DNA from: Lactuca virosa
Taxonomy: Eukaryota > Streptophyta > Magnoliopsida > Asterales > Asteraceae
Assembly (NCBI GenBank): GCA_928212115.1
Contig: CAKMRJ010005634.1
Location: 250,488,656-250,552,655, forward strand
Reading direction: 5' to 3'
DNA length: 64,000 nucleotides
In this document: positions 48,679 to 60,551 of the stretch, one piece after another
How the letters are laid out: each line of letters begins with the position of its first letter
Numbering within the stretch: position 1 is the first letter of the stretch
Translations under genes and position numbers: made by a program
Notes under the pieces: generated by a model
What the model was told of the DNA's origin: nothing
Database searches by the model: none
Seen by the model: only the letters and a program-made list of their open reading frames with translations

Positions 48679-50318
48679 ATGTGCAAGGAGGAACAAGAAG
48701 AGGAGTGGTTAATCGATAGTGCCTGCTCCTTGCACGTGACCGGAAGATTAGAATACCTTCGCGACTTCAGGTCTATCTATAATGGTGGACATGTCACGTT
48801 TCGAAACAATGCAAATGGAATCATCAGGGATCACAATGTGTTAACCACGGGAAGTTTCTCAATTCAAAAGGTTTCTTATGTAGAAGGCCTCAAGCACAAC
48901 TTGATCTGCGTGGGCCAACTATGCAAAGCTGGTCATCGGGTTGAATTTGATATTGAATATTTCTACATCATGACGAATGATAGAAGCACCTGCTTAATCA
49001 AATCCAAATCCGAAGGGACAATGTATCCTTTGGATGTCTCACTAATCATTGGCAAACTGCAGTTGTGTTTTCTATCAAAAGCAGTATCCGAAGTAAGCTG
49101 GTTGTGGCACCACAAGCTAGCTCATCTCAACTTCAGATACATCAACAAACTAGTCACCGAAGAACTGGTCTGTGGTCTCCCCATTCTGAAATACAGCAAT
49201 GATACACTTTGCCCAGCTTGTGAGTGTGGAAAACAAACAAAGGGAAGCCATCCACTGGTTATCGATTCATCAATTGTTGAACCGTTAGAGCTACTTCACA
49301 TTGATCTCTGCGCTCCATCTACCGTAGCCAGTCTCGATCACAAAAAGTACATTATGGTTATAGTTAATGACTTTAAACGTTTCACTTGGGTCTTCTTCTT
49401 GAGACTCAAGTTTGACACACCGCAGATCATGATCAACTTCATAAAAGAAATAGAGCTCCAAATCAAGCTACCAGTCCGAAGTATAAGAAGTGACAACGGA
49501 ACCGAATTCACTAATCATCTCTTGAATAATTTTTTGGTTTCCAAGGGCATCAGTCACAACTTTTCAGCTCCCTACACACCGCAACAAAATGGAGTTGTAG
49601 AGCGAAGAAATAGCACATTGGTCGAAGCAGCTAGATCAATGTTAAACTTTGCCAACCTTCCTCTCCACTTTTGGGCCGAAGTAGTGGCAACTGCATGCTT
49701 TGTTGAAAACCGAAGCATCATTTGCAAGCGTCTTAACATCCGTATGAGGATCTGAACAACCGCAAACCCAATGTCCGATTCTTCCATATTTTTGGATGCA
49801 GATGCTTTGTGATCAACAACAAGGATCACCTTAACAAATTTGCACCGAAATCAGATGAAAGCATTTTTCTTGGCTACTCAACTAATAAGGTGGCCTACAG
49901 GGTTCTCATTAGACGTACACGACTGATAGTCGAAAGCTTCGATGTCAAATTTGATGACTATTATGTCCGCAAAACTGCTCCATCAAGTGAAACGAAAGCT
50001 ATCCTGGAAAGTGATATCCCAACCTCTTCGGGTCCCTTAAACATAATTGAAATCAAATATGATGATCATTTTTACCCCGCAGAGACAACTCATCTCTCTG
50101 AAATCCTGGTGTCTCTGGTAACTCAACAACAACATGCTGAAGTATCCGGTCCAACCTTGTCTGAAGATTTGTCACTCAGTACTTCCACCTCGCCGGTTGA
50201 GGGGGGAAAGTTCAACTCCGGTTCCATTAACAACCATCGAGGTTCCAGTACTAGAAGATGCAGCTTTTGTGTCTACCCGCAGAGTCAATATCCAATCAAA
50301 TGTTTCTTCAGACTCTAA
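48679..50318 (+). pseudogene. Sirevirus H protease and integrase
   Basis: Open 48679-49755 (358 codons). The protease motif is WLIDSACSLHVTG, where the usual D-S/T-G is D-S-A. A pre-integrase zinc region follows (H109-H113 and the C162/C165 pair in WHHKLAHLNFRY and CPACECG). The integrase core has HIDLCAP, RSDNGTEF and PQQNGVVERRNSTLVEAARS, so the DD35E residues are visible. A frameshift at about 49750 leads into 49809-50318 (FAPKSDESIFLGYSTNKVAYRV), the integrase C-terminal part. Confidence 0.88.
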
Positions 50319-50402
50319 AGATGAAGAGGTTGAGAACATAGACACAAGATCAGATCCAAGGATTATCACTCACTCATCAATCCAGGGGGAACCATCTTCG
50401 GT

Positions 50403-50720
50403 GCTGCTCCCAAGTCGAGGGGGAAGTACCTTCTCCTACCGCAGAGTCCTCTAACGTTGAAGATATTCCCTCTACCGCAGCTACTGATCACCAACAAACT
50501 CGTCTTCACATTTGGACGAAGGATCACCCACAGGGTCAAATCATTGGAAACCCATCCGTGGGCTGCTCCCAAGTCGAGGGGGAAGTACCTTCTCCTACCG
50601 CAGAGTCCTCTAACGTTGAAGATATTCCCTCTACCGCAGCTACTGATCACCAACAAACTCGTCTTCACATTTGGACGAAGGATCACCCACAGGGTCAAAT
50701 CATTGGAAACCCATCCGCAG
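50403..50720 (+). repeat. 159-bp in-frame tandem duplication in Sirevirus H pol
   Basis: GCTGCTCCCAAGTCGAGGGG occurs at 50403 and again at 50562. The two 159-bp units (53 codons each) are virtually identical through the CCGCAGAG and ATTTGGACGAAGG blocks. The repeat lies in the linker between integrase and reverse transcriptase and does not shift the frame. Confidence 0.92.
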
Positions 50721-50815
50721 GTATACAAACTTGATCCTCTAGTGATTTAACGGACCACTGCCACTATGCATCTTTCATGTCCTCAGTTGAGCCTAGAACC
50801 ATAAAATAAGCACTC

Positions 50816-52330
50816 TTGGAGCCCGACTGGATCACCGCAATGCAAGAAGAATTAGCTGAGTTTGAAAGAAACAAATTATGGAAACTAGTACCGAAACCAA
50901 AAGGCCATACAATCGTCGGTACTAGATGGGTATATAAAAACAAGCTCGATGAGTCCGATGTGGTAGTAAGAAACAAGGCAAGGCTAGTGGCTAAGGGGTG
51001 CAGCCAACTTGAAGGCGTTGACTATGATGAAACCTATACCCCCGTAGCTAGAATGGAAGCAATACACATTTTCTTAGCGTATGCGACACACAATAATATT
51101 AAAGTACATTAAATGGATGTAAAAAGTGCCTTTTTGAATGGAGAAATGAAGGAAGAAGTTTACTTGGAACAACCTCCAGGATTTGAGCTTCAACAATTTT
51201 CAAATCATTGCTACAAGCTAGAAAAAACAATATATGGTCTTAAACAAGAACCAAGGGCATGGTATGAGACTCTTTCTGAGTTTCTTGTCACGTTTGGATA
51301 CAAAAGACATGTGATTGATCCCATGTTGTTTAGAAGGGCAAATGGTAATCACTTGATGCTCGTCCAAATATATGTTGATGATATCATTTTTGGATCCACA
51401 GATCAGGGTATGGTGTATGATTTTGCTAAGCTCATGACAAGTAAATTCCAAATGAGCATGAATAGAGAGATCAACTTCTTTCTAGGACTTCAAGTGAAAC
51501 AAGTCCCTCAAGGGATATTCATTCATCAAGAAAAATATACCTCTGAACTACTGAAGAAATTCTCAATGGAAAATTGTTCCTCAACCAAGGTCTCGATGGC
51601 TTTCGGATACAAGATTTCAGCTGATCCTACCGGAGAATCAGTTGACCACAAAATCTATCGTGGAATGATTGGGTTATTGATGTACCTCACCGCAAGTAGA
51701 CAAGATATTGTCTTTTCAACAAGCATATGTGCTAGGTACCAAGCGGACCCCAAAGTATCTCACTTGACCGCAGTTAAGCAAATCCTCAGATACATAAAGG
51801 GAAGTAAAGTGTTAGGACTCAAGTACCCCGCAGGAAATGACTTTAGCCTTCAAGCTTTCACAGATGCGGATCATGTCGGATGCCGATTAGATCAAAAAAG
51901 TACTTCAGGTGGATGCCAATTCTTAGGAGGAAGAATAGTCAGCTGGTCTTCAAGGAAGCAGAATTGTGTCTCGATGTCTACCGCAGAAGCAGAGTATGTG
52001 GCTGCAACCAACTGCTATTCCCAAGTTCTATGGATGATGACTCAACTCATGCACTACGGATACTGAATGCTACGGGTACCTATTTATTGTGATTCAGAGA
52101 GTGCTCTAGGGATTTCTCATAATCCTATTCACCACTCTAAGACGAAAAACATTGAACTACGGTACCACTTCATCAAGGATCACATTCTTAGAGGTAACAT
52201 CGAACTCATTTTTGTTCCTACTCACGAAGAAATAGCTGATGTTTTTACTACGACACTTGATTCTACAAAATTAAATAGGTTTCTGGAAATGCTAGGAATG
52301 ATGAATCCAAAACCCAAAATTCCTTTTTAA
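50816..52330 (+). pseudogene. Sirevirus H reverse transcriptase and RNase H
   Basis: Reverse transcriptase: WITAMQEELAEFERNKLWKL, GTRWVYKNKLDE, then MDVKSAFLNGEMKEEVY and the catalytic YVDDIIFGS (about 51370). RNase H: FTDADHVGCRLDQKSTSG, STAEAEYVAAT, CDSESALGISHNPIHHSKTK and the tail ending KPKIPF at 52330. Only two in-frame stops interrupt it (51110-51112 and 52064-52066), so this part decayed little. Confidence 0.92.
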
Positions 52331-53094
52331 TTGATAGGTACCGCATACCACATCTGGTCTCCAAGTGTGAAGGAGTTGCTTCTTTTCTTTTCAAATTAAA
52401 AACTCTTGAAGCATTTTCTTTACTGCGGTTCTAGAATAATATATTCCTCATATTCTTTTTAGTATACCTAGTATACCGCAATCATATATGATCAATATAT
52501 TCTTTGGGTCCTTTTATTTCTTTTATTTCTAACTTCATTGTCAAGTGTTCTTTCAATTAATGCTACCGCAGTCAAACTGCATTCCACTGCAGTCATCTGA
52601 ATCCAACCGCAGTTGCAATAAATGATCCCACAGTCATAACTTGATAAATACTGATAACTATGTTTTGTGCTATTTAATGGACTTTAAATAAAAACATTCT
52701 TTCAAACATTCAATATGTCGCACATGACAGTTTCAGTCCTTTTTCAAACAACCTTTCCTTCGACAGGTTCCTTTTTCGGATAAAAACACATGAATTATTT
52801 TTCCCAAAAACAAAATCTTTAAAAAATCTTTTCCGTAACCAGTCATATCACCCGGCCGTTGGTTGTCAAATCCGGTTCCACTTCCCCATTTTCCACAACG
52901 GTTAAAACCATTTTCAACCCCATGTTCTGGCGGCATGTGATAATGGCACTGTTTTGCATTTAATGCTCCTTATTCCCAGAAATCTTTTATTTTTTATTTT
53001 CTTTTATTTGTGGCTGATAATGGTAAAAACCCAAGCATTTTTAACTTTAACAGCTGTAAATAAATCAATTACAATAAGTTTTGAATTCTGGAGG
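52331..53094 (+). other. Sirevirus H spacer between pol and envelope-like ORF
   Basis: Non-coding, T- and A-rich, with repeated TACCGCAGTC words (52435-52640). Same position as the spacer of element F. Confidence 0.6.
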
Positions 53095-53218
53095 TATAAA
53101 AACCCCCAATTCTTCCCAAGATCGTTTTACGCTTTCTGAATCCTTAAGACGATCTTCATCTTCTCCATCTTCTTGCTCAAACTTTTTCTGCAAGTTCTAA
53201 AAACCTTTTATTGCAATC
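53095..53218 (+). promoter_or_regulatory. TATA box and leader of Sirevirus H envelope-like ORF
   Basis: TATAAAAACCCCC at 53095-53107, then a CT-rich leader (TCTTCATCTTCTCCATCTTC) to ATG 53219. The spacing (124 bp) is close to that in element F (110 bp). Confidence 0.55.
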
Positions 53219-54594
53219 ATGGTGAAATCGGGAATTTCTAAGAAACAATCGAAAGCATTTGGGTCTGATCGTCCCACTGGCTCTGAAACCACCATTAAAG
53301 ACCAATCACCATCCATCGCTTCGAGCAACTTCAGAGCCATCTTTGAAGATCGTCCTTCATATAACGAGGCTATCAGATTGATGATCAGGTTCCTTCCTAA
53401 ACACCCACTCTATGGTGCATTCAACTCATTCACAAATGTAGTTCCAGTGCCGGCTCTGTTCAAGTGTGCTTTCTCTGCCTTCCGACCAAGCCACAACCTT
53501 CAAGAAGTGCATCTCAACCTTGTGAATGATTCACTGGTTGTTCTAACCAAAGCCAAATTCCTGAAAGAAATCAATCTTAGGGTTCTTCCTTCGACGAAAT
53601 TCTTTTCTCCAAGCCCTAATGACGTGATTTCAACCTTGTACCAGATGGGTTACCAGAAGAAACTGAAAGGGATCGGCGAGTTCAGGAAGAATTAACTCCC
53701 GACGGTGTGGCAGTTTGTGTGCCACTTTGTCATCAGAAGTCTCTCCAGACGAACAGGTGGAACTGAAAATATGGGGATCAAGCTCCTAGAACTTGTTTGG
53801 AGCATCTACACTGGTAATTCAGTGAATTACGATCAAATTCTATGCGACGACTTCTTGCAGTACATTCCCAAAGAAGCACCACGATAAGATGCAACCAAGC
53901 TCACTTTTGCTCGATTTTGGTCGTTATGCATCTCGGATCTGCACAAGGATGCCAAGATGGATATGGGCGATGACACCAATCTCTTTGCTACTCGTGATCT
54001 AAAAAGGTACACAACCTCTAAAGATCAAACAATTTTCAGACCCCTTAAGAGATTTCCCATGTATATTTTGGAGTCCATTGGACTCACAATTCTTGATGTA
54101 GCTGACCACATCATGGCTACGAGTGGTATTGACCCATACCACTCTTCCCCACCCAGACCAAGTCAGACTACCGTAGCCCTTACCACAACACAGATTCCTC
54201 CTAGTACCGCAGTCCCTACCGCAACACAGGTCCCCCTACTATCGCAGGCCAGGTAGTCTAACCCAGACTTAAACGAGTCAAGCAACATGTGACTTCAAAG
54301 AAAGCACCATGGAACACTGTCAAAAAGGGAGGTGATCCTTCAAAGAAACGCAAGTCCAAAACCGCAGAATCCTCTGCTGCGGTTCATATCTCTCCATCTA
54401 GAACTCAGGATCCCCAGTCAATGTTGAAGATGACACTCACCAAGAGTCTTCGAAATCTGGTGATATCTATAGGAGAAAGAAACTGAAGTTGACCCCTAGT
54501 CAAAGCCAAATGCATACCACGAATCATACCGCAATCTCTCAAAAGACTCCGGTAGTCATTGGAGCTACCGTAGGCTCACCACTCACATACAATG
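53219..54594 (+). pseudogene. Sirevirus H envelope-like ORF, 5' part
   Basis: Open 53219-53695, then stops and frame changes (53705-53887, 53957-54256, 54289-54486). The N-terminal domain (NEAIRLMIRFLPKHPLYGAF, then VPALFKCAFSAFRPSHN) matches the layout of the F copy (PSSWLSLAG..., MVNDKKFW..., VGYQPTLTKISEF against MGYQKKLKGIGEF). A Pro/Thr-rich stretch and a Lys-rich stretch follow. It is cut at 54594 by element I. The function of this ORF class is unknown. Confidence 0.75.
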
Positions 54595-55030
54595 TGTCAC
54601 ACCCCGATCCTTGTCGGAATCGATCGAGGCGTGATATATTGTTCAAAGTCTCATGACAACTATGTTATAATATGATTAGATTCAATTAAGTACTAAGTAT
54701 GCAAACAAGATCCACAACATACAAATACAAATCCAAATATGAACAACATTTATTACATCAAATTTAAATAGTCTTGTGGATTTCTAAGGCACAACCTATT
54801 TTTCATCAACTTCATTCTTCAAATCTGCATCATGGGTAAAAACAGGTCAACTACGAGAGTTGGTGAGTAATCTAATTTTAGTAGAGAAAATTGTGAAGTT
54901 GAAACCTTTATAATTGGAAATTTGTTTTCTTTTGAAGTCGGCAAACAATTGTATTTGAGATAACGGTTTATAAATCAAAAATTGATTAACAAATGATAAC
55001 AACAACAATAAGTCCTCACCCTATATATAC

Positions 55031-55114
<84 letters not shown>

Positions 55115-57368
55115 TAGGATGGAGCATCTAATCATCATACACACTCAACCACGTGCGATCAATCACCTTAGCGTCCCAAGGCGGGGTGGTCAACCCAATA
55201 GCGCTATTATTGTCCATAACGTACCTCAAGAATACGGGCATAGTCATGGAGATTAGACTAAAAATGGTAATGCACTACAAGTACATGTAGCGTAAACAAA
55301 CAATAGTTATACAATTAATGACTCACGTATAAATGTCCCAACAATGTCTCAATTGTGATAAAACAATAAAATGAAGTTGGAATATATTAAAACCACATGA
55401 TACACTCCAAAAGTATTGAAAATTATAAAGTATGGGGTAGATTACTCACATTAGTCCCAAAACGAAATGCGTGTGTCGTACGATAGACGATTCGGGTCAA
55501 AATGGCGTAGAACCTAATATAATTAATAGTTTTGGTTTAGGAACTGGTAAACGAGAATGGAGTATTAATACAAATAATTAGACACATATTCTTATATTAG
55601 ATGAATTAACAATAATTCATTTTGATTATAATATTAAGGTATTTATTTGTTAAATGAATTTTAAATTGAATTACTTACTTTGCATAATTAATTTATATTT
55701 TCAATTTAGGCCAGATTTTAATAATTTCTTATTAAAATAATAACTTGCCCAATTATAATTATTTACAGATTTTAACAATTATTTATATGAAATAATCATT
55801 AAAATGCATTTTTACATGCTTAAATACTTAGGAAAATAGTTTTAAATAGTAAACAGTATTGCAAAATTATGAAATTATTAGGAAATCATTATTTCATACA
55901 ATATGAATTACTGTAAAACTTGTATATTTTTCTGAACTGTTTTAGTATTTATTTAATATTTTAATGATTAAACAACACAAAATTCGGGAAAAATAGTAAA
56001 TGATTTTCAAAAAATCTGTAAAATTAACCATAGTTTTATAACATGATGTAGAGCTCAGTGTATAAGTTTCAGATATTTGTGACTATGGGAAGTATTTTTA
56101 TATATTTCATTATTAATTAATCAATAAAATCATAAATAATAGTAAAAGTAATATAAATGCATGAAACTTCATATATCATGTTTAATCAGTATACAGGTCA
56201 TCCCAAAATTTTCTCAGAATTTATTGAATGCAAAAAGTATTTTATGTGAATTATTGCCCTACTTTATTGCAATAATTATAGTAATTCAATAAAAATAAAT
56301 TATTTTCTGAAAATTTCCAGAACTTCTTATTTTATTGATGGGATTCTGAGAAAAATCAGGTTTATGCATAAAATGAGTTTTAGATATTTTGGTGGATTTA
56401 ATTTGTTTCTTGTATGAATATGAAACTTTTAACAACATACCTTGATGAATGCTTCAAGAGGGATGAAGATTTGAGTATAATAGATTGTTCTTGGATGGAA
56501 TATGAGTATTCTTGGAGGAAATTTCGAGATTGAGAGTGAGAGAAAGAATAGAGAAGGTTTAAGTGGTGAAGAGAATAATGTGTTGGGAGAAAAAGGAAAG
56601 GAAAGTGGATGGGAGGTGTGAGTGGGAGACCATGGGAATAATCTTTTTGCTTTTGGTGGTCTTCATAATTTCCCACTAACACAAGCATCTTTTACATAAT
56701 TAATATAAGAGTGTTATAAAATTTAATGTAAAGTTTATAAAAATAGAGTTTTATAAAATTTAATGTAAAGTTTATAAAAATGGAGTTTTATAAAAGATGA
56801 GTTATTATTTGATTATAACAATTTACTTTGATTTGAAGTTTAATTATAGCATTCAAGTTTGATTCTTTTAAATTTAATTAGAGCATTATACTTTGATTTG
56901 ATTTTAATATGGTATCATAATTTAATTTGATTATAGTTATAACGTTGTACTATACTATGTTGCTATTAACGTCAATTTATATCGTAGTGTATGAGTTTCG
57001 ATCCTATTAACGTCAAGTAATCTTGAGTAGGGTTTGAATGAGATTGCGAGAGGTTTCGTTGTGATCTTTTTGAGTGTCCGGCTTCGCAACGCAAGGTCCA
57101 TAGACCCCGTTAAGCCATGATTTAGTGTCCTACACAATCCCGATGATTGTGCAATAGTGTTTTATCGCTTTGGTTCGTTGTTTAGCACTGTTAAGGCTAA
57201 GGAATATCAAACACATGAACTTTCCAAATGATGTTTTCTCATTAAAATAGCGAATTGTACAGTGATTACATAACGTAAACCCTAACATACAAGGGTTAAT
57301 GGAGTTGACCGGTTTAACTTGTTGACTTTGTTTGACTTTGACTTGACCGAAATTTGATGGTTGTCACA
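54595..57368 (-). mobile_element. Element I, 3' LTR (2,774 bp, minus orientation)
   Basis: Plus-strand ends are TGTCACACCCC and TTGTCACA. The next bases on the right are a reversed PPT and the 3' end of a gypsy internal region (on minus: ACGAAATTCCCTCTAACGGG, then AGGATGA and the LTR). It carries a (TA)n run at about 55036-55110. The copy at 61787 matches it along the visible 2.2 kb with about ten substitutions and a few indels by eye, so the insertion is recent. Confidence 0.9.
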
Positions 57369-57751
57369 TCATCCTCCCGTTAGAGGGAATTTCGTCCCGA
57401 AATTTGCATTTTGACTGGGACTTCAAGAGTTTGGAAAAAGATGTGGAAAACGTTTCGTCGTAGTACAAGAAATTGATTTTGGTGAGGAACAACCCTCCTG
57501 ATGTCACATGATGACCTTGGAAATTTCTTATTGTAACTTGAACTGAGTCAATTTAAAAAGAGTTTATTGTTTTGGGATGATAGAGTATTCTATGTGTGCT
57601 TTTATACTCCCTGTTTTATCCTTGGTATTACCACTATGAATATTTTATAACGTAGTTAGCGAGTTCCATCATTACGAATGTTTCAACAAATTTTGACGAA
57701 ATTTGCATTATAAGTCCTACAAGTTCTTTTATAGTCGATTGACGTAAACTA
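57369..57751 (-). mobile_element. Element I internal 3' margin (PPT side)
   Basis: CATCCTCCCGTTAGAGGGAA and CGTCCCGAAATTTGC read on minus as the usual gypsy pol-end/PPT sequence before the LTR. The gypsy-like part covers perhaps 100-200 bp; after that the origin of the sequence is unclear. No integrase or chromodomain frame is present. Confidence 0.6.
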
Positions 57752-57881
57752 GTCGTATATCATTAAGATTGCAAGGGCATTTTGGATGGGTGACCCCGCC
57801 TTAAGCCCACAACCAAACAAGGAACAGGGAATGAGGCGGAATCACACATTCTAAGTCCATAGAATCTTAATGATATATGAC
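57752..57881. repeat. Small inverted repeat with embedded 25-bp direct-repeat copy
   Basis: GTCGTATATCATTAAGATT (57752-57770) and AATCTTAATGATATATGAC (57863-57881) are inverted copies, 18 of 19 matching. Between them, 57802-57826 is a 25-bp block that recurs at 60932-60956 with one mismatch. Confidence 0.8.
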
Positions 57882-57911
57882 CATAATGTTTACACTAGCC
57901 CTCATAGATTC

Positions 57912-58851
57912 CAGGGGCGTAGTATTATTGGGCTAGAAGTAGGAATTGTAGTTCAAAATAAAATAGTTATAGGCCTGCTATCTTCAAACTTGGGCTTTGG
58001 CCCCTCCCGATTCCTAATCAGAATGGTCCAATACTCCCAATTCTCCAAGCGACCAAGCGGTATCAAGAAATCAAAATCGATTCATCCCCATTTTCCCAAT
58101 TCGCTGCCTATCTCGCCTGCTGTTCGTTTGTCGCTGTCTCGCCAAGTCAGTCGCCTGGTCTCACTCTCGCCAATCGCCATCGCCAAGTGCCCAAGTCCCC
58201 ATTCTCACTTCACAGAAATCAGGTATGTAATCCCGAGACCCAAATCCTGTTCAGATGTTCTTTCTTTTCTGATTGTAAGATTGTTGATTGTTGGTGTTGG
58301 CGTATTGCACTGCTGCTGCTGTTTTCTGTCAATTTGTTGCCTATTTATGCGTTACTACTGTCTTACTGAGTTTCCTTTTAATTTGGCTGTCATTTGCGAT
58401 TTGGTGATTTGCCAATTTGATTTATAAGTTATGAACTTATAGATTTGGTTATTGATTTGGTTATGCTTAACAGCTTGTCAGCTTCAAACAAAACTGAAAA
58501 GTGACAACAAAGATTGATTTGGTTATTGTTAAATGAGTTATTGGTTATTGTTCTAATTTTGAATTTGATTTTGTTTTGATTGGATCAATTGTTCCTTCAT
58601 TTTGATTTTTCTAGATATAATCATGGGAAAGATGAAAACATTGAAAGAGAAATTGTTGTCTGCTTACTAATATATCATTCATAATCTGTTTTTAAAGACA
58701 TTAAAGGCTGTCGGGCTGAGTTGTAATTCTTTTTCTAGGTGTTTTTGGTGTTTATTTGTAGAAAACAATCTGTTTTTTTTTAATTTTAATTTCAGTTTAT
58801 AATATTTTCGCCCCCCCCCCCCCCAAGTTAATTGTTCAAGCTCCGCCACTG
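57912..58851. mobile_element. hAT-like non-autonomous transposon, 940 bp
   Basis: The left terminus CAGGGGCGTAG and right terminus CTCCGCCACTG (reverse complement CAGTGGCGGAG) match at 9 of 11 positions and resemble plant hAT ends. Flanking 8-bp sequences ATAGATTC (57904-57911) and ATAGATTT (58852-58859) agree at 7 of 8, as expected for a hAT target duplication. A C14 run lies near the right end. Inside, 58080-58225 is C/T-rich and followed by CAGGTATGT, like a gene leader plus splice donor, so it may carry a captured host fragment. There is no transposase. Confidence 0.75.
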
Positions 58852-59083
58852 ATAGATTTACTAGTAAAAACCCTGAGTTTTTTTTACATAGATGATAAGA
58901 CTTATTTGGGTTTTGCCGTGTTCTCAAGATTCATGGTTTATATACTTGAATCGATGCTAGTTTTAGTAATAAAAAGAAATTTTGAATTTAAACGTCGAGG
59001 TTAGAAGCTTGTACTGATATTTAAGGGGTTAATAAATAAAATTTTATTAGTTACCTATAGCGACACACAAGTCATAATTTGCA

Positions 59084-59180
59084 TGTGTGAAGACTTGGAG
59101 TACTTTCTAATTGGTTCGTGTGTGAAGACTTGGAGTACTTTCTAACTGGTTCATGTGTGAAGACTTGGAGTACTTTCTAA
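59084..59180 (+). repeat. Three 35-bp tandem repeats upstream of the RKD-type gene
   Basis: TGTGAAGACTTGGAGTACTT recurs with a period of 35 bp (GAAGACTTGG at 59089, 59124 and 59159), the last about 290 bp before the start codon. A nearby AAGTCATAATTTGC also occurs twice (about 59069 and 59278). Confidence 0.93.
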
Positions 59181-59399
59181 TGAAAAGTGTGCTACTGGGG
59201 AAATTTGAAACTGGTACGTAGCTTCAAAGTCAAGAATATGCTGTAGACATGTGATGTATTAAATGCATGAGGCACATAAGTCATAATTTGCGGCAACATA
59301 TACGTATATGTGTGTGAATTGAAGAAGAAGGTTACAGTTCAAAGACCATATATATTCATTTCCTCTTTATTTGTTATTAATTACTTCTCCCACTTCACT

Positions 59400-59448
59400 T
59401 ATATAAATCATCACATTCTTACCGCAACTTTTAACTTCTCCCTCACAA
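59400..59448 (+). promoter_or_regulatory. TATA box of the RKD-type gene
   Basis: TATATAAAT at 59400-59408 lies 40 bp before ATG 59449. If transcription starts about 30 bp downstream, the 5' UTR is very short. Confidence 0.6.
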
Positions 59449-60551
59449 ATGGATCCACCTGCAGATCATCAAAACCCCATAGATGACCTCGATTGGTTTC
59501 AGTACTTTGATCATCAAGATCTTTTCAGGTATATATAAACGTCACTCATTACCCCATCTTTCGCACAGAAAAGTGATTTTGTCTATATTGATCAAAACAT
59601 GGTTTGGATTTGTAGTGATCAAAAAGAGTCTTTCATCGTGTTGGATTTGATTATCTTGAGTTTTTTTTTTTGGATTTTTGCAGTGGTGACATGCTCGACC
59701 ATCATGATTACGAGTTGTCGGAAAAATTGCATGAAGTGCTCGATCAGAACGTTTCCACAGTACTTAACAAAGATCAAAACATCATTTATAGAAATGAGTT
59801 TCACGATTTGGATCCCCTTAAAGACATAAGCTTATGGGATTGTTGGGAGGATGGTAATTTACCATTGGTTAGTTTCAGTGAAGACTGTAAATCTGGTGGT
59901 GAGGCTACAGGTAGTTCTAGTGCTGCCACCACTGATCACGGTGGCCGGAAGGTGGCAAATAGATTGAGACCATTGGAGTTTGAAGAGATAGCGAAGTACT
60001 TTGAGATACCGATAATCATGGCAGCAAAGGAACTAGGTATAGGGTTAACATTGTTGAAGAAAAGATGCAGAGAGCTAAACATAAACAGATGGCCTCATAG
60101 AAAACTTAAGAGCCTTCAATCACTCATTCAAAATGCCAAGGTAAACTACGATAATAACCTTCTATACATTACTCATGCATGTATGCATGCACTTGGTAAC
60201 CAAAGTAGTTTTGGTATTTTCTAAAATTTTAAATATTAGTTTCTTTATAACATAAACAATGGCCCTAGGCATATGCCACATCAAATCAATTGATTTACTA
60301 CGATTTCCTGATTTATATTTATATAAACTTAACTCATTGTAAATTTTGTGAACTCACACGGAAAATATATTGCATCTACCTTTTAAAAAAAAAACTAGGA
60401 GTTGGGATTAAAGGAGGAGATAGAGACGTTAGCAGGGCACAAGAAGATGATGGAGAAATTGCCAGGTATGGAATTGACAGAAAGAACAAAGAAGCTTAGG
60501 CAAGCTTGCTTCAAAGCTATTTATAAGAAGAGAGGACTTAACAATCCTTAG
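59449..60551 (+). CDS. RWP-RK domain (RKD-type) transcription factor, 3 exons, 229 aa
   Basis: Exons 59449-59528, 59684-60140 and 60399-60551 (690 nt) join with GT-AG introns and no frame break. The N-terminus is acidic/aromatic (DDLDWFQYF), followed by a Ser/Gly linker (97-114). The RWP-RK domain spans about residues 115-175, with AAKELGIGLTLLKKRCREL and the signature RWPHRK at 162-167. A leucine-rich helix follows, then the C-terminal block LPGMELTERTKKLRQACFKA, which ends GLNNP. Length and single domain fit the RKD subfamily rather than the large NIN-like proteins. Known RKDs act in egg-cell identity and early embryogenesis; the role here is inferred. The gene sits on the plus strand between the two minus-orientation LTRs of element I. 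No defect is visible. Which RKD it corresponds to is not clear. Confidence 0.9.

Noticed and set aside
56398..56688. 96-codon minus-strand frame present twice (also 63590-63880)
   Set aside because: It is identical because it lies in both LTRs of element I. It has low-complexity composition and no recognised domain, so I treat it as chance.
57870..58427. 185-codon plus-strand frame upstream of the RKD-type gene
   Set aside because: It starts outside and runs into the hAT-like element. Composition is that of a CT-rich leader followed by intron-like sequence, and no domain is visible.
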